Assembly (NCBI GenBank): GCA_005768755.1
Contig: VAFL01000006.1
Coordinates: 62,001-126,000, forward strand
DNA length: 64,000 bases
Direction of reading: 5' to 3'
Source of the DNA: Paracoccus denitrificans
GTDB lineage: Bacteria; Pseudomonadota; Alphaproteobacteria; Rhodobacterales; Rhodobacteraceae
Shown: positions 7,955 to 19,097 of the stretch, in pieces
How the letters are laid out: every line of letters begins with the position of its first letter
How positions within the stretch are numbered: the stretch's first letter is position 1
Position numbers and translations under genes: made by a program
Notes under the pieces: generated by a model
Databases searched by the model: none
Seen by the model: only the letters and a program-made list of their open reading frames with translations
Told to the model about the DNA's origin: nothing

Positions 7955-8808
7955 TGACGCGGCATCTCGCTTAGCCGGAAGGAACGCGGGTGACGGTAGT
8001 TCGGGTTGGACGTGCCCTTTGGCCGTGTCGAAGGATTGGCCCGATAGGCCAGTTCCTGACGCGCGGCACCGCAACCATTGTCATTGCCCGACAGCGCCGC
8101 GACGGGCGATGCAGGGTTGGAACAGTTCGGACTGCCTGCCGGGCAGTGCAGCCGGACATGGAAGTGATAATCGTGGTTGGGCGTCGGGCGCAGCTTTTGC
8201 AGCCATGTGCCACGGTCGCGATTGGCGTCGCACATGGCGACCTTGATCGCCGCATCAAGAAAGATGCGATCGACACGGGGGTCCATTGCCGCCGACTGAA
8301 TGATCGCTGCATGTGAACCCGACCAGTTTCCGTTCACACCCAGCCCGTTTTTCGCCACGACCGTGATCGACGAGATGTTTTCGCGATCAGCCCGCGATAG
8401 GTTCAGCGACGATGGTGGCAGCATCCAGATATCGGCGTCCAGGCCAAGCTGGTGGCTTGCATGGCCACTGACCATCGGCCCGCCGCGCATCTGGCTCATG
8501 TCACCGACATACAGGCCGCGCCAACCCATCTTGGTGGCCGCTTGCGACAGACCGACAACGAATTTCACCATCTCCGGATGGGCCCAGTTACGATTGCGCG
8601 ACAGCCGCATCGCCTGCCATGTCGGCCCGGTTTCCGGCAATTGCACGGCACCGGACACGCAGCCTTTGGAATAGCTGCCAATGGCAACACCGGCGCCCCC
8701 GGTCGGTCCCGGCGCACCGCCAAAGACGTCCTTCGCCAGAGGATCTGCAATTGCAGGCATGGCAAGCCCGGCCATAGCGGCCACGGTCAAAATGAATTTG
8801 CGGATCAC
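7927..8808 (-). CDS. mepA: Penicillin-insensitive murein endopeptidase (M74)
   Basis: A 293-residue periplasmic zinc endopeptidase that cleaves peptide cross-links in peptidoglycan. A signal peptide occupies residues about 1-21 (ending AMPAIA). The metal-binding signatures are SGHASHQLGLDADIW (about residues 115-128) and DYHFHVRLHC near residue 220. The start is a GTG at 8808, giving a GTGA overlap with the stop of the upstream MFS gene, with GAGA just before it. The frame stays open upstream, but that part is a shadow of the MFS gene. A Ser/Pro/Asn-rich tail of about 50 residues with several cysteines follows the catalytic domain. Confidence 0.9.
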   Translation of the reverse strand: MIRKFILTVAAMAGLAMPAIADPLAKDVFGGAPGPTGGAGVAIGSYSKGCVSGAVQLPETGPTWQAMRLSRNRNWAHPEMVKFVVGLSQAATKMGWRGLYVGDMSQMRGGPMVSGHASHQLGLDADIWMLPPSSLNLSRADRENISSITVVAKNGLGVNGNWSGSHAAIIQSAAMDPRVDRIFLDAAIKVAMCDANRDRGTWLQKLRPTPNHDYHFHVRLHCPAGSPNCSNPASPVAALSGNDNGCGAARQELAYRANPSTRPKGTSNPNYRHPRSFRLSEMPRQCQAVATAR

Positions 8809-10181
8809 TGCTCTGTCTCTCCGTTCTTGTTGACCCAGTGTAACAAGATTAGCGCCAGAAGGAACATCACGATCAGCGGAGACACGCCGATCCTTTGACT
8901 GCCGCTGATCTCGGTTACCCTTGCAATGAAGAATGGCGCCAGAAAGGCCGTGGCCTTGCCCGACAAGGCGTAAAGCCCGAAGATTTCGGTCGCGCGTTCC
9001 TGTGAAGTATGACGCACCGTCAGCGTCCGAGAGGATGACTGCATCGCGCCGCCCGCCCCGCCGATCAGTCCGCCGCACAGGAAAAAGACGATGTCCGGCA
9101 GCTTCGATCCTGCCGTCAACGGTATCCCGAACATGCTGTTGCGGTCCATGCCGACCACGATGATGCACACCGCTGTCAGCATCAGGATGGCGGCAACGAT
9201 GACCGGCTTGGGGCCATGCCGCCGGTCCGCCTTCCCGCCCAGCCAGGAAATGACCGCTGCAGAAAGCGCACTGAATATGCCGAAAGCCCCCGACATCAGC
9301 ACCGACCAGCCAAGCACCGTACCAGCATACACCCCGCCGAACAGGTAAAGGCCGTTCAGCGCGTCGCGTGACAGCATCGAGGAGATGAGCCAGCTTAACA
9401 GGCTGCGCCGCGATGGCAGGCTTGCAATCAGCCGCCCCAGATCGGCCATCGCCCGGCGGAACCGAAGCGGACGTCCTGCCCCGGGCGCATCGCGTACCCA
9501 AAGCGCAAAGGGAACCATGAACAGAACATACCAGATCGCGGTGAAGGGACCGACGAAACGGGTGCCCTCTCTCAGTGCTGGGTCCAGTCCGAAGGCCGGG
9601 GCCATGCCGGCCATCGTCGTGCCGTGCTGCCCTTCGGCGAAGAAGACCAGCATGATCGCCAGCGCGACCAAGCCTCCCAGGTAGCCAAAGGCGAAGCCCG
9701 AACCCGAGATCCGGCCGAGTTCGTCCCGTGGGGCAAGGCCGGGCAGCAAGGCGTTGGTGAAGATGGTCGCCATCTCGATCCCGACAAGACCAAGGCCGAA
9801 GAAGAACACCGCCAACCACAGGTTGGGATCATCCGGGGTCAGCCACCACAGACCCGACGCACCTGTCACGATCAGCCCGGAAAAGAACCAGACCCACGGC
9901 AATCGCCGCCCGGTCGAATCCGCCACCGCCCCAAGGATCGGCGCAAGGATCGCGATCAGCACGCCGCCGATCGCCAACCCATCGCCCCAAAGCGCCTGCG
10001 CCTGCACCCCTGCCTGCGTCGCATCCAACCCCCGAGAGATGAATTCGCGCTTGGCAACTTCGGAATAATAGATCGAAAATATGAAGGAAACGAGCAGCGT
10101 GTGGTACGGCTGACCGGCCCAGTCGAAAAACCACCAGCCCCATATACGTTTACGGTCCAAATGCTGTCCTTCATGTATCAC
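8805..10181 (-). CDS. MFS transporter, UMF1/Atg22-like family
   Basis: A 458-residue polytopic protein with about 12 hydrophobic helices. The N-terminal WGWWFFDWAGQPYHTLLVSF segment is characteristic of the UMF1/Atg22-like branch of the major facilitator superfamily. Substrate unknown; for eukaryotic Atg22, amino-acid efflux is the reported role, and transfer to this bacterial protein is inference. It is the first gene of a minus-strand run in which mepA starts inside its stop codon and the phytase-like gene overlaps mepA. The start at 10181 lies about 100 bp from the divergent GFA-family gene, leaving room for a shared promoter region. Confidence 0.85.
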   Translation of the reverse strand: MIHEGQHLDRKRIWGWWFFDWAGQPYHTLLVSFIFSIYYSEVAKREFISRGLDATQAGVQAQALWGDGLAIGGVLIAILAPILGAVADSTGRRLPWVWFFSGLIVTGASGLWWLTPDDPNLWLAVFFFGLGLVGIEMATIFTNALLPGLAPRDELGRISGSGFAFGYLGGLVALAIMLVFFAEGQHGTTMAGMAPAFGLDPALREGTRFVGPFTAIWYVLFMVPFALWVRDAPGAGRPLRFRRAMADLGRLIASLPSRRSLLSWLISSMLSRDALNGLYLFGGVYAGTVLGWSVLMSGAFGIFSALSAAVISWLGGKADRRHGPKPVIVAAILMLTAVCIIVVGMDRNSMFGIPLTAGSKLPDIVFFLCGGLIGGAGGAMQSSSRTLTVRHTSQERATEIFGLYALSGKATAFLAPFFIARVTEISGSQRIGVSPLIVMFLLALILLHWVNKNGETEQ

Positions 10182-10278
10182 TGGGCTGAAATAACCCTGA
10201 TCGGCGCACGGTTGGCAACCGTCTTTTCATGGCCTCAGGCGCCGTGCCAGGATCGGGCACATGAAGAAAGGGTCACCC

Positions 10279-10674
10279 ATGCTGAAAGGAAGCTGTCACT
10301 GCGGGGCCGCGGACTGGCAATTCGACGTCTGGCCGGACGGCGCGACCTTGTGCAACTGCACCATCTGCCGCCGCTACGGCGTGTTGTGGATTTACGGCCA
10401 CGACGGCGAGGACACCCATCTGAATGGCATCACCCAAGTCTACAAGGCTGATGCCGGCTGGCTGGAGTTTCGTTTCTGTCCGGGATGCGGTTGCCTGCTG
10501 GCATGGCGCAGCGTGCTCAGCAAGGAAGATGGCCGCCGCCGCATGGCTGTGAACCTGCGACTGTCCGAGGATCAGCAGATAATCCGTTCGATTCCGCTGG
10601 ACCTGTTCGACGGGCTGGAAACCTTCAAGAACCTGCCACGCGACGGCCGAACGGTTGCCGATCTGCTGCTTTAG
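10279..10674 (+). CDS. GFA/CENP-V domain protein
   Basis: A 131-residue protein with the zinc-binding pattern of the glutathione-dependent formaldehyde-activating family: GSCHCG (residues about 4-9), [10 protein letters not shown] (about 32-41) and CPGCGC (about 67-72). The family name comes from one characterised enzyme, and most members have no proven substrate, so a small-molecule thiol reaction is only a guess. The ATG at 10279 is preferred over 10261 because GAAAGGG precedes it and it starts at the conserved sequence. Its stop overlaps by 4 bp the stop of the convergent thioesterase gene. Confidence 0.8.
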   Translation: MLKGSCHCGAADWQFDVWPDGATLCNCTICRRYGVLWIYGHDGEDTHLNGITQVYKADAGWLEFRFCPGCGCLLAWRSVLSKEDGRRRMAVNLRLSEDQQIIRSIPLDLFDGLETFKNLPRDGRTVADLLL

Positions 10675-11231
10675 GCGCGAATGGCGGCCTGTGCCTCTGG
10701 CGGGATGACGGGTGGCCAGGGACGGCGGGCCTCGGCGTCGATCCAGGTCTGCACCCATTCGGGCAATTCAGGCGATTGCGGATCACCACCTTGCGCGGCG
10801 AAGAACTCATCCGGTGTGACGATCCCCTTCGGCCCGGTGCAGGCCATGCGCAGCAACATGTTGTTGCAGCATTCGCCATTTCGCCACATCGACTGTTCGA
10901 TATAGAAAAAGCGGTGATCCCAGCCGATCATGCGCGACACCATGGTGAAGCGATTGAACATCTTGATGCGTCGGCGATAGCGCGTCGTATTGCCGGCGAC
11001 GGTGATGCCCCATTTCTTTTCGCGCAGAATATCACTCAGTCCCGTACGAACTGCCAGCGGGATGCGGCCAAGATCATACAGGGTCAAGGTGCGGCCGTTA
11101 TTCAGTTCGATCCAGGGGTCCAGATCCCAGGGCCAGCACATATGGGTCGAGACATGCGCGTCCAGCGGCCCGAGCTTCGGCGCGTTCCTGAACTTGATCA
11201 ATTCCTTGGCAAAGCGGATCAGCGGATACAT
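10671..11231 (-). CDS. Thioesterase-like hotdog protein (Them6-type)
   Basis: A 186-residue protein resembling the acyl-CoA thioesterase family: [21 protein letters not shown] resembles the hotdog helix region with Asn-Gly-Arg, and [19 protein letters not shown] the following strands. Substrate unknown. The ATG at 11231 has an AGGAGG at good spacing, so the longer frame to 11303 is rejected. It is convergent with the GFA-family gene and divergent from asd, with about 150 bp of upstream sequence in which I see no clear operator. Confidence 0.75.
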   Translation of the reverse strand: MYPLIRFAKELIKFRNAPKLGPLDAHVSTHMCWPWDLDPWIELNNGRTLTLYDLGRIPLAVRTGLSDILREKKWGITVAGNTTRYRRRIKMFNRFTMVSRMIGWDHRFFYIEQSMWRNGECCNNMLLRMACTGPKGIVTPDEFFAAQGGDPQSPELPEWVQTWIDAEARRPWPPVIPPEAQAAIRA

Positions 11232-11381
11232 CGGCAGGCCTCCTGTTGCGCAGGGCCTAGCAGTGCGCCCCGCCGTGTCAACCAGGACGTCGCGAAACGT
11301 CATGCGGCGAACGCAGCGAAACCTTGCGCGCGCAGCGCCGCTGCCTTAGGTCAGTGCAGGAATTTACGCGGAGTGATGGCA

Positions 11382-12530
11382 ATGGCGATGAAGGATACGC
11401 CGCGGGTCGGTCTGATCGGCTGGCGGGGCATGGTCGGATCGGTCCTGATGGACCGGATGCAGGCGGAGGGCGACTTCGACCTGATCGAGCCGGTCTTCTT
11501 CTCGACATCCAACGCCGGTGGCCGTGCCCCCAAAGGCGACGAACCGCTGGCCGACGCCTATGATCTGGACGCGCTGAAAAGCTGCGACGCGATCATCACC
11601 TGCCAGGGCGGCGACTATACATCGGAAATCTTCGCCAAGCTGCGCGCGACCGGCTGGGACGGGCACTGGATCGACGCGGCCTCGACGCTGCGCATGGCCG
11701 ATGACGCCTTGATCGTGCTGGACCCGGTCAACCGCCCGCAGATCGACCAAGCCATGGCCGCGGGCAACCGCAACTGGGTCGGCGGCAACTGCACCGTCAG
11801 CTGCATGCTGATGGGGGTCGGCGCGCTGTACAAGGCCGGGCTGGTCGAATGGATGTCGACACAGACCTATCAGGCGGCATCCGGCGGCGGTGCCAAGCAC
11901 ATGCGCGAGCTGCTGACCCAATACGGCACCCTGAATGCCGAGGTCCGCGACCTGCTGGACGATCCGAAATCGGCGATCCTGGAAATCGATCGCAAGGTGC
12001 TGGCGCGCCAGCAGTCGATGCTGGGCACGGACGATGCCGCGCAGTTCGGCGCCGTGCTGGGCGGCAGCCTGATCCCGTGGATCGACAAGGATCTGGGCAA
12101 TGGCATGTCCAAGGAAGAATGGAAGGGCATGGCCGAGACGAACAAGATCCTTGGTCTTGGCCCCGATGCGCTTGGCGGCTCGACCGAGGCGGCGATCCCG
12201 GTCGATGGCTTCTGCATCCGCATCGGCGCGATGCGCTGCCACAGCCAGGCCCTGACCTTCAAGCTGAACGGCGATGTGCCCGTGGACGAGATCGAGGCGA
12301 TCATCGCCGAGGATAACCCTTGGGTGAAAGTCGTCCCGAACGAAAAAGAAGCCTCGATGCGCGACCTGACGCCGGTGGCCGTGACGGGCACGCTGACGAT
12401 CCCGGTCGGGCGCATTCGCAAACTGGCCATGGGGCCGGAATATGTCGGCGCCTTCACCGTCGGCGACCAGCTTCTTTGGGGTGCCGCCGAGCCGCTTCGC
12501 CGCATGATGCGCATTCTGATCGAAGGGTAA
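11382..12530 (+). CDS. asd: Aspartate-semialdehyde dehydrogenase
   Basis: A 382-residue enzyme reducing aspartyl phosphate to aspartate semialdehyde with NADPH, at the branch to lysine/diaminopimelate, threonine and methionine. Visible motifs: nucleotide-binding loop [10 protein letters not shown] near the N-terminus, the active-site GGNCTVSCM with nucleophile Cys at about residue 137, and [11 protein letters not shown]. This is the long gamma-proteobacterial/E. coli-like type. Of three in-frame ATGs (11376, 11382, 11388), 11382 has the best spacing from GGAG at 11370-11373. The downstream yggT gene follows after 6 bp. dapA, the next lysine-pathway gene, is elsewhere in this window. Confidence 0.96.
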   Translation: MAMKDTPRVGLIGWRGMVGSVLMDRMQAEGDFDLIEPVFFSTSNAGGRAPKGDEPLADAYDLDALKSCDAIITCQGGDYTSEIFAKLRATGWDGHWIDAASTLRMADDALIVLDPVNRPQIDQAMAAGNRNWVGGNCTVSCMLMGVGALYKAGLVEWMSTQTYQAASGGGAKHMRELLTQYGTLNAEVRDLLDDPKSAILEIDRKVLARQQSMLGTDDAAQFGAVLGGSLIPWIDKDLGNGMSKEEWKGMAETNKILGLGPDALGGSTEAAIPVDGFCIRIGAMRCHSQALTFKLNGDVPVDEIEAIIAEDNPWVKVVPNEKEASMRDLTPVAVTGTLTIPVGRIRKLAMGPEYVGAFTVGDQLLWGAAEPLRRMMRILIEG

Positions 12531-12536
12531 GAACAG

Positions 12537-12830
12537 ATGGTGACACTGTACCAAGCAATCGACCTGATCCTCAGTGTCCTGTGGTTCCTGATGATTACGC
12601 ATATCATCATGTCGTGGCTGATCAATTTTCAGGTTCTCAACCTGCGCCAACCCCTTGTCGCCTCGCTTTGGGACGGTCTGACCCGGCTGCTGGAGCCGAT
12701 CTATGCCCCCGTTCGCAGGCTGCTGCCCAATACGGGCGGGCTTGATCTTGCGCCGCTGGTGGTCTTCATCATCATCATCATCATCCGCATGGCGCTGCAG
12801 AACAACGCGGGCTTCTTCTACGGCTACTGA
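12537..12830 (+). CDS. YggT family membrane protein
   Basis: A 97-residue integral membrane protein with two hydrophobic segments (residues about 5-30 and 65-88) separated by a conserved loop with LLEPIYAPVRRLLP. YggT proteins are linked in the literature to osmotic stress tolerance and membrane organisation; no biochemical activity is established. It starts 6 bp after asd and its stop overlaps the start of the next gene (TGATG), so it is in the middle of an operon with asd, the hydrolase and recQ. Confidence 0.88.
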   Translation: MVTLYQAIDLILSVLWFLMITHIIMSWLINFQVLNLRQPLVASLWDGLTRLLEPIYAPVRRLLPNTGGLDLAPLVVFIIIIIIRMALQNNAGFFYGY

Positions 12831-13599
12831 TGTCGGACAGGCTGTGGACCAGGTCGGAAGGAACAGGTCCGCCTGTTGTCTTCATTCACGGCTGGATGAT
12901 GGATCATCGGGACGAGGCCGCAACCTATGATGCGGCCTTTGCCGATCGTGGGTTTCGTCGCATCTATGTCGACCTGCCCGGTATGGGCGAAAGTGCGAGT
13001 GCAGGCGTTCCGCACGATCTGGACGGTTATGCGGACCTTCTTGCCGCTGAAATCGCGCGCTTGACGCATGGTCAGCGGTTCCTTCTGTCCGGCAGCTCGG
13101 CCGGGGCGCTGATCGCCTGCGGGATCGCTGCCCGCCTGCCGGATTATGTGCGCGGTCTGCTGCTGCGTGTGCCACTGGTGCACGGGCCCGATGACCACCG
13201 CGATATCGACACGGTCACGCCGCTTGACGCCGGCGCACAACCCGGCGATCCGCTGATGCGCCACCCTGTCTGGAGGCGCGGCCTTTATCGGAAGCTGCGC
13301 GAACGCGTCGCCCCTGCGATGAAGCGCGCGAATCTTTCCGCCTTGTCGCCGCTGCGCGAAGATCGAAATCGCTACGACCTGCGCCGCAACCTGACGAGTT
13401 TTGACCGGCCAGCACTGATCCTTGCCGCGCGGCAGGACGACAATGTCGGCTGGCGGGACGCCTTGTCGCGTTTTGCCGAGTGGCCACGCGCGACCATCGC
13501 CGTGCTGGATGGCGCAAGTCACGAATTTCCGCTTGATCACCAGTTTCCGCTGATGCGGGCGCTTGTCCATGACTGGCTCGACCGGCTAGAACTTGCGGC

Positions 13600-13603
<4 letters not shown>
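12830..13603 (+). CDS. Alpha/beta hydrolase
   Basis: A 257-residue alpha/beta-hydrolase fold protein. The oxyanion region is VVFIHGWMMDHRD, the nucleophile elbow is GSSAG with Ser at about residue 90, a likely acid is in RQDDNVGW, and the catalytic His is in GASHEFPLDH near the C-terminus. Substrate unknown. It is translationally coupled to both neighbours: TGATG with yggT upstream and ATGA with recQ downstream. Confidence 0.88.
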
Positions 13604-15639
<2,036 letters not shown>

Positions 15640-15705
15640 CCCCCTTTGCCCCCAAGACGCGCTTGGGCTAGGCTGCGGCCATCTCTCAACAGAAGGAAGC
15701 GCATC

Positions 15706-16191
15706 ATGGCTCTTGGTGAAGGCGACAAACTGCCGGGCGGCAAGCTGCTGCAAATGACCGAAAATGGCCCGGCCGAGGTCGATCTGGCCGATTACACCAC
15801 GGGGCGCGTGGCGATCTTCGCCCTGCCCGGTGCGTTCACCGGCACCTGCACCACTGCGCATGTGCCAAGCTTCATCAAGACGGCAGACCAGTTTCGCGCC
15901 AAAGGCGTCGACCGGATCGTCTGCGTCAGCGTGAATGACCCCTTCGTCATGGGCGCGTGGTCGGAATCGACCGGGGCCGACAAGGCCGGGCTGACTTTCC
16001 TTGGCGATGCCGACGGTTCGTTCACCAAAGCCATGGGGATGAACTTTGACGCACCACCGGCAGGTCTGCTGGGCCGATCCAAGCGTTACGCGATGCTGGT
16101 CGAGGACGGCACGATCACCGCCATGAATATCGAGGAAGCGCCCGGCCAGTGTTCGATTTCCGGCGGGGAGGCGCTGCTGGAGCGCGCCTAA
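15706..16191 (+). CDS. Peroxiredoxin, Prx5-type
   Basis: A 161-residue thioredoxin-fold peroxidase that reduces H2O2 and organic hydroperoxides. The peroxidatic cysteine is in LPGAFTGTCTTAHVPSF at residue 48; other cysteines are at about 73 and 149, and the latter, in GQCSISGG, could be a resolving residue. The ATG at 15706 follows AGAAGGAAG; the longer frame from 15646 lacks a site. It lies 66 bp after recQ and ends convergently with a 4-bp overlap against the PaaI-like gene. Confidence 0.92.
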   Translation: MALGEGDKLPGGKLLQMTENGPAEVDLADYTTGRVAIFALPGAFTGTCTTAHVPSFIKTADQFRAKGVDRIVCVSVNDPFVMGAWSESTGADKAGLTFLGDADGSFTKAMGMNFDAPPAGLLGRSKRYAMLVEDGTITAMNIEEAPGQCSISGGEALLERA

Positions 16192-16595
16192 ACCGGGATC
16201 ATGGTGCCCTGCAGCATGGCGACATGCTTGCGGGCGCCATTCAGTTCCGCAAACACATCCGCGGCGACCACCACGATACGGCGGCCGGCGCGGATCACCC
16301 GACCCTCGGCCACCAGGCGGTCGCCAAGCGCGGGCGCCATCAGATTGATCTTCATCTCGACTGTCATCACCTCGGCATCCGCGGGCATGGTTGTCAGGGC
16401 CGAATAGCCAGCCGCCGAATCGCCGATGGAAAAGGCCAGCCCGGCATGACCCGCCCCTTGCTGCTGCAGGCTGGTGGGCAGGATCGGCGCTGTGATCACT
16501 ACCTGCCCCTCTGCCACGCTGGCAAGCTGTGCCCCCAGCGTCTGCATCATCGTCTGTTTTCCGAAACTGTCGCGGATGCGTTGCTCGATATCCAT
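16188..16595 (-). CDS. PaaI family thioesterase
   Basis: A 135-residue hotdog-fold thioesterase. Typical elements are QQQGAGHAGLAFSIGDSAAGYSAL with the helix that follows the substrate-binding His-Gly, and VEMKINLMAPA. The family hydrolyses aryl- or acyl-CoA thioesters; the substrate here is not indicated by the neighbours. It overlaps the convergent peroxiredoxin gene by 4 bp. About 120 bp separate it from ruvB, with nothing recognised there. Confidence 0.85.
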   Translation of the reverse strand: MDIEQRIRDSFGKQTMMQTLGAQLASVAEGQVVITAPILPTSLQQQGAGHAGLAFSIGDSAAGYSALTTMPADAEVMTVEMKINLMAPALGDRLVAEGRVIRAGRRIVVVAADVFAELNGARKHVAMLQGTMIPV

Positions 16596-16714
16596 TCTTC
16601 CCCCCCGATCTTAGGGGTCAAGGAAAGCCGATCATGCGGCCCGCGACAAGCACCCACAACCATGCGCGGATCGGGAACGGCCCGCCAATTGGCATCACCG
16701 CTGGTTGAAGTGCG

Positions 16715-17746
16715 CTATTCCCCGAACAAGCCAGCCTGCTGCGGCGCTTTCGGGGCGTCCAGTCCAAGATGCCGCCAGCCCTTCGTCGCCAGCATCCGCC
16801 CCCGGGGTGTCCGTGCGATCAGGCCCTGTTGCAACAGGTAGGGCTCGATCACCTCCTCGATCGCGTCGCGGCTTTCAGACAAGGCCGCCGACAGGGTTTC
16901 CACGCCCACCGGCCCGCCGCCATAGTTTTCCGCAATCAGGCCAAGATAGCGGCGGTCGGCACCGTCCAGACCCAGATCGTCCACGCCCAGCCGGGTCAGC
17001 GCGCTGTCGGCAATGGCCCGCGAGATGCGGCCATCGCCTTCGACCAGTGCAAAATCGGCGACGCGGCGCAGCAGGCGGCCGGCGATGCGCGGGGTGCCGC
17101 GGGCACGTCGGGCGATCTCGCGGGTGCCCTTGGGGTCGGAATCGTATCCCAGCAGCCGCGCGCCGCGCCGGACAATCAGGTCCAATTCATCGACGGTATA
17201 GAATTGCAGCCGTGTGGGAATGCCGAAACGGTCGCGCAGGGGCGTGGTCAAGAGGCCAAGCCGCGTCGTCGCGCCAACCAGCGTGAAGGGCTGCAATTCA
17301 ATCCTCACGGTCCGCGCGGCAGGGCCTTCGCCGATCATCAGGTCCAGCTCGAAATCCTCCATCGCGGGGTAAAGCACCTCCTCGACCGCCGGATTCATGC
17401 GGTGGATCTCGTCGATGAACAGCACGTCGCGGGCTTCGAGATTGGTCAGAATCGCCGCAAGATCGCCGGCCCGCGCCAGAACCGGGCCAGAGGTCATCTT
17501 GAAATTCACCCCCAACTCGCGCGCCATGATCTGCGCCAGCGTCGTCTTGCCAAGGCCGGGCGGGCCGTGAAACAGCGTGTGATCCATCGCCTCGGCCCTT
17601 CGCCGGGCGCTTTCGATGAAGACGGACAGGTTGGCCCGTGCCTCGGCCTGCCCGACGAATTCGGACAGCGCCTGCGGGCGCAGGGCACGGCCGGGTTCGT
17701 CCTCGGGCAGGGGGTCAGGGCGAAGGGTCGGATCGGGGGCGGCCAT
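16715..17746 (-). CDS. ruvB: Holliday junction branch migration helicase RuvB
   Basis: A 343-residue AAA+ motor that, with RuvA, drives branch migration of Holliday junctions. Walker A is GPPGLGKT at residues 61-68, Walker [12 protein letters not shown] near 112, with sensor [17 protein letters not shown] and the C-terminal winged helix ([28 protein letters not shown]). It is last in the minus-strand order ruvC-ruvA-ruvB and starts 12 bp after ruvA. Confidence 0.97.
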   Translation of the reverse strand: MAAPDPTLRPDPLPEDEPGRALRPQALSEFVGQAEARANLSVFIESARRRAEAMDHTLFHGPPGLGKTTLAQIMARELGVNFKMTSGPVLARAGDLAAILTNLEARDVLFIDEIHRMNPAVEEVLYPAMEDFELDLMIGEGPAARTVRIELQPFTLVGATTRLGLLTTPLRDRFGIPTRLQFYTVDELDLIVRRGARLLGYDSDPKGTREIARRARGTPRIAGRLLRRVADFALVEGDGRISRAIADSALTRLGVDDLGLDGADRRYLGLIAENYGGGPVGVETLSAALSESRDAIEEVIEPYLLQQGLIARTPRGRMLATKGWRHLGLDAPKAPQQAGLFGE

Positions 17747-17758
17747 CGGGGATCTTCC

Positions 17759-18430
17759 TTATTCCTTCGGCGCAAGCGAGCGCAGGGCCGCGCGGATCAG
17801 CGCCGGCATCGCGGCGGCGGGGTCGGCGGCTGCCGCTTGGGCCACGGCGCTTGCTGCCTCGGACGGGTTATAGCCAAGATTGGTCAGCGCCGACAGCGCC
17901 TCGGACTGGGCGGCGGCATTGCCGGACGCGGCCGGCGCCAACGGCGCGGGGGCAGAAGCCGCGGGCGCGTCGGTCTCGATCACGGATGCGCCCGCATCCA
18001 CCGTCAGCGCCCCGCCCATGGCCATCACCGAGGGCGCCTTGTCCTTCAGTTCCAGCACCACGCGCTGTGCCAGTTTCGGGCCGACGCCGGGCGCTTTGCG
18101 GACCGACGACCAGTCGCCAAGCGCAATCGCCCGGCCCAAACCTTCGGCCCCCAGCGTTCCCAGAATCGCCAGCGAGGCCTTGGCGCCGATTCCCTGAACC
18201 GAGGTCAGGAGCTTGTGCCATTCCTTTTCCAGCAGCGTCGGGAAGCCGAACAGTTGCAGCAGATCCTCGCGCACCAGCAGGTCTGTATACAACGCCGCAG
18301 CCTGACCCACCGGCGGCAGGCCCGAGGCCGTGCGTTCGCTGACATGGATGATGTAGCCCACCCCGCGCACGTCGATCATGACGTGATCAGGGGCCCGGTG
18401 CAGGATCACGCCTGCGATACGCCCGATCAC
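17759..18430 (-). CDS. ruvA: Holliday junction branch migration protein RuvA
   Basis: A 223-residue junction-binding protein. The N-terminal OB fold is [23 protein letters not shown] split around residues 1-60, followed by helix-hairpin-helix motifs ([16 protein letters not shown] and [16 protein letters not shown]). The linker to the C-terminal RuvB-contacting domain III is unusually Ala/Pro-rich (residues about 145-175), which accounts for its extra length over E. coli RuvA (203). The start overlaps the ruvC stop by 4 bp. Confidence 0.96.
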   Translation of the reverse strand: MIGRIAGVILHRAPDHVMIDVRGVGYIIHVSERTASGLPPVGQAAALYTDLLVREDLLQLFGFPTLLEKEWHKLLTSVQGIGAKASLAILGTLGAEGLGRAIALGDWSSVRKAPGVGPKLAQRVVLELKDKAPSVMAMGGALTVDAGASVIETDAPAASAPAPLAPAASGNAAAQSEALSALTNLGYNPSEAASAVAQAAAADPAAAMPALIRAALRSLAPKE

Positions 18431-18921
18431 GCCCGCACCTTGATGCGGATCGCCTGCGATTGCAGGTGATGGGCGTGACAGATGGCGATCGCCAGCGCAT
18501 CTGCGGCATCGGCGCTTTCGAAACGGACGCCGGGAAGCTGATGTCTGACCATGTGCTGTACCTGCTCTTTTCCGGCATGACCCACGCCCACGACCGCCTT
18601 TTTCACCGCATTCGGGGCATATTCACCGATTTCCAGCCCGGCCTCGGCCGGGGCCAGCAGGGCGATGCCACGCGCCTGACCCAGTTTCAGCGTACCGACC
18701 GCATCCTTGTTGACAAAGGTCTGCTCGACCGCGGCGGCGGTTGGTGCATGGGCGATGATGACCGCGCAAAGACCGCGATAGAGGCGCAGCAATCGCGCGC
18801 CCAACTCTCCCTTGTCGGAATGCACGACACCATTGGCAATATGTCGCAGCCGTGGGCCGTCCAGCTCGATCACGCCCCAGCCCATGTTCTGCAAACCGGG
18901 ATCGATGCCCAAAACCCTCAT
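18427..18921 (-). CDS. ruvC: Holliday junction endonuclease RuvC
   Basis: A 164-residue resolvase that nicks Holliday junctions after RuvAB migration. The RNase-H-like acidic residues are visible: Asp7 in [15 protein letters not shown], Glu in [12 protein letters not shown], and the C-terminal [16 protein letters not shown]. First gene of ruvCAB; the gene is divergent from the Mrp antiporter operon with 176 bp between. No yebC-like gene accompanies it here. Confidence 0.96.
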   Translation of the reverse strand: MRVLGIDPGLQNMGWGVIELDGPRLRHIANGVVHSDKGELGARLLRLYRGLCAVIIAHAPTAAAVEQTFVNKDAVGTLKLGQARGIALLAPAEAGLEIGEYAPNAVKKAVVGVGHAGKEQVQHMVRHQLPGVRFESADAADALAIAICHAHHLQSQAIRIKVRA

Positions 18922-19040
18922 GCCCTGCCCTCATTCGTTTGTTTTCCGAAGGCTAGCACGAAACGCGAACATCGTGAAAGGGGCATCCCGTGACCGTGCG
19001 TGGACAACGATTCTCATGCCGCGCGATCAATGGGGCTTGC

Positions 19041-19070
19041 TTGACACTGGCCCCGCCATCCCTGACACAC
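19041..19070 (+). promoter_or_regulatory. Possible promoter of the mrp operon
   Basis: A consensus -35 hexamer TTGACA at 19041-19046 is followed at 17-18 bp by GACACA/ACACAC, a poor -10. It lies 52 bp before the ATG of mrpA in the ruvC-mrpA divergent gap. Only the -35 is convincing. Confidence 0.35.
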
Positions 19071-19097
19071 GATTGAAACATCTATTGCGGAGGACAG

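Noticed and set aside
8809..9819. Upstream extension of the mepA frame into the MFS gene
   Set aside because: The extension is an out-of-frame reading of the MFS gene; the GTG at 8808 starts a proper signal peptide.
10485..11381. Upstream extension of the asd frame
   Set aside because: It overlaps the GFA and thioesterase genes and lacks Asd features before 11382.
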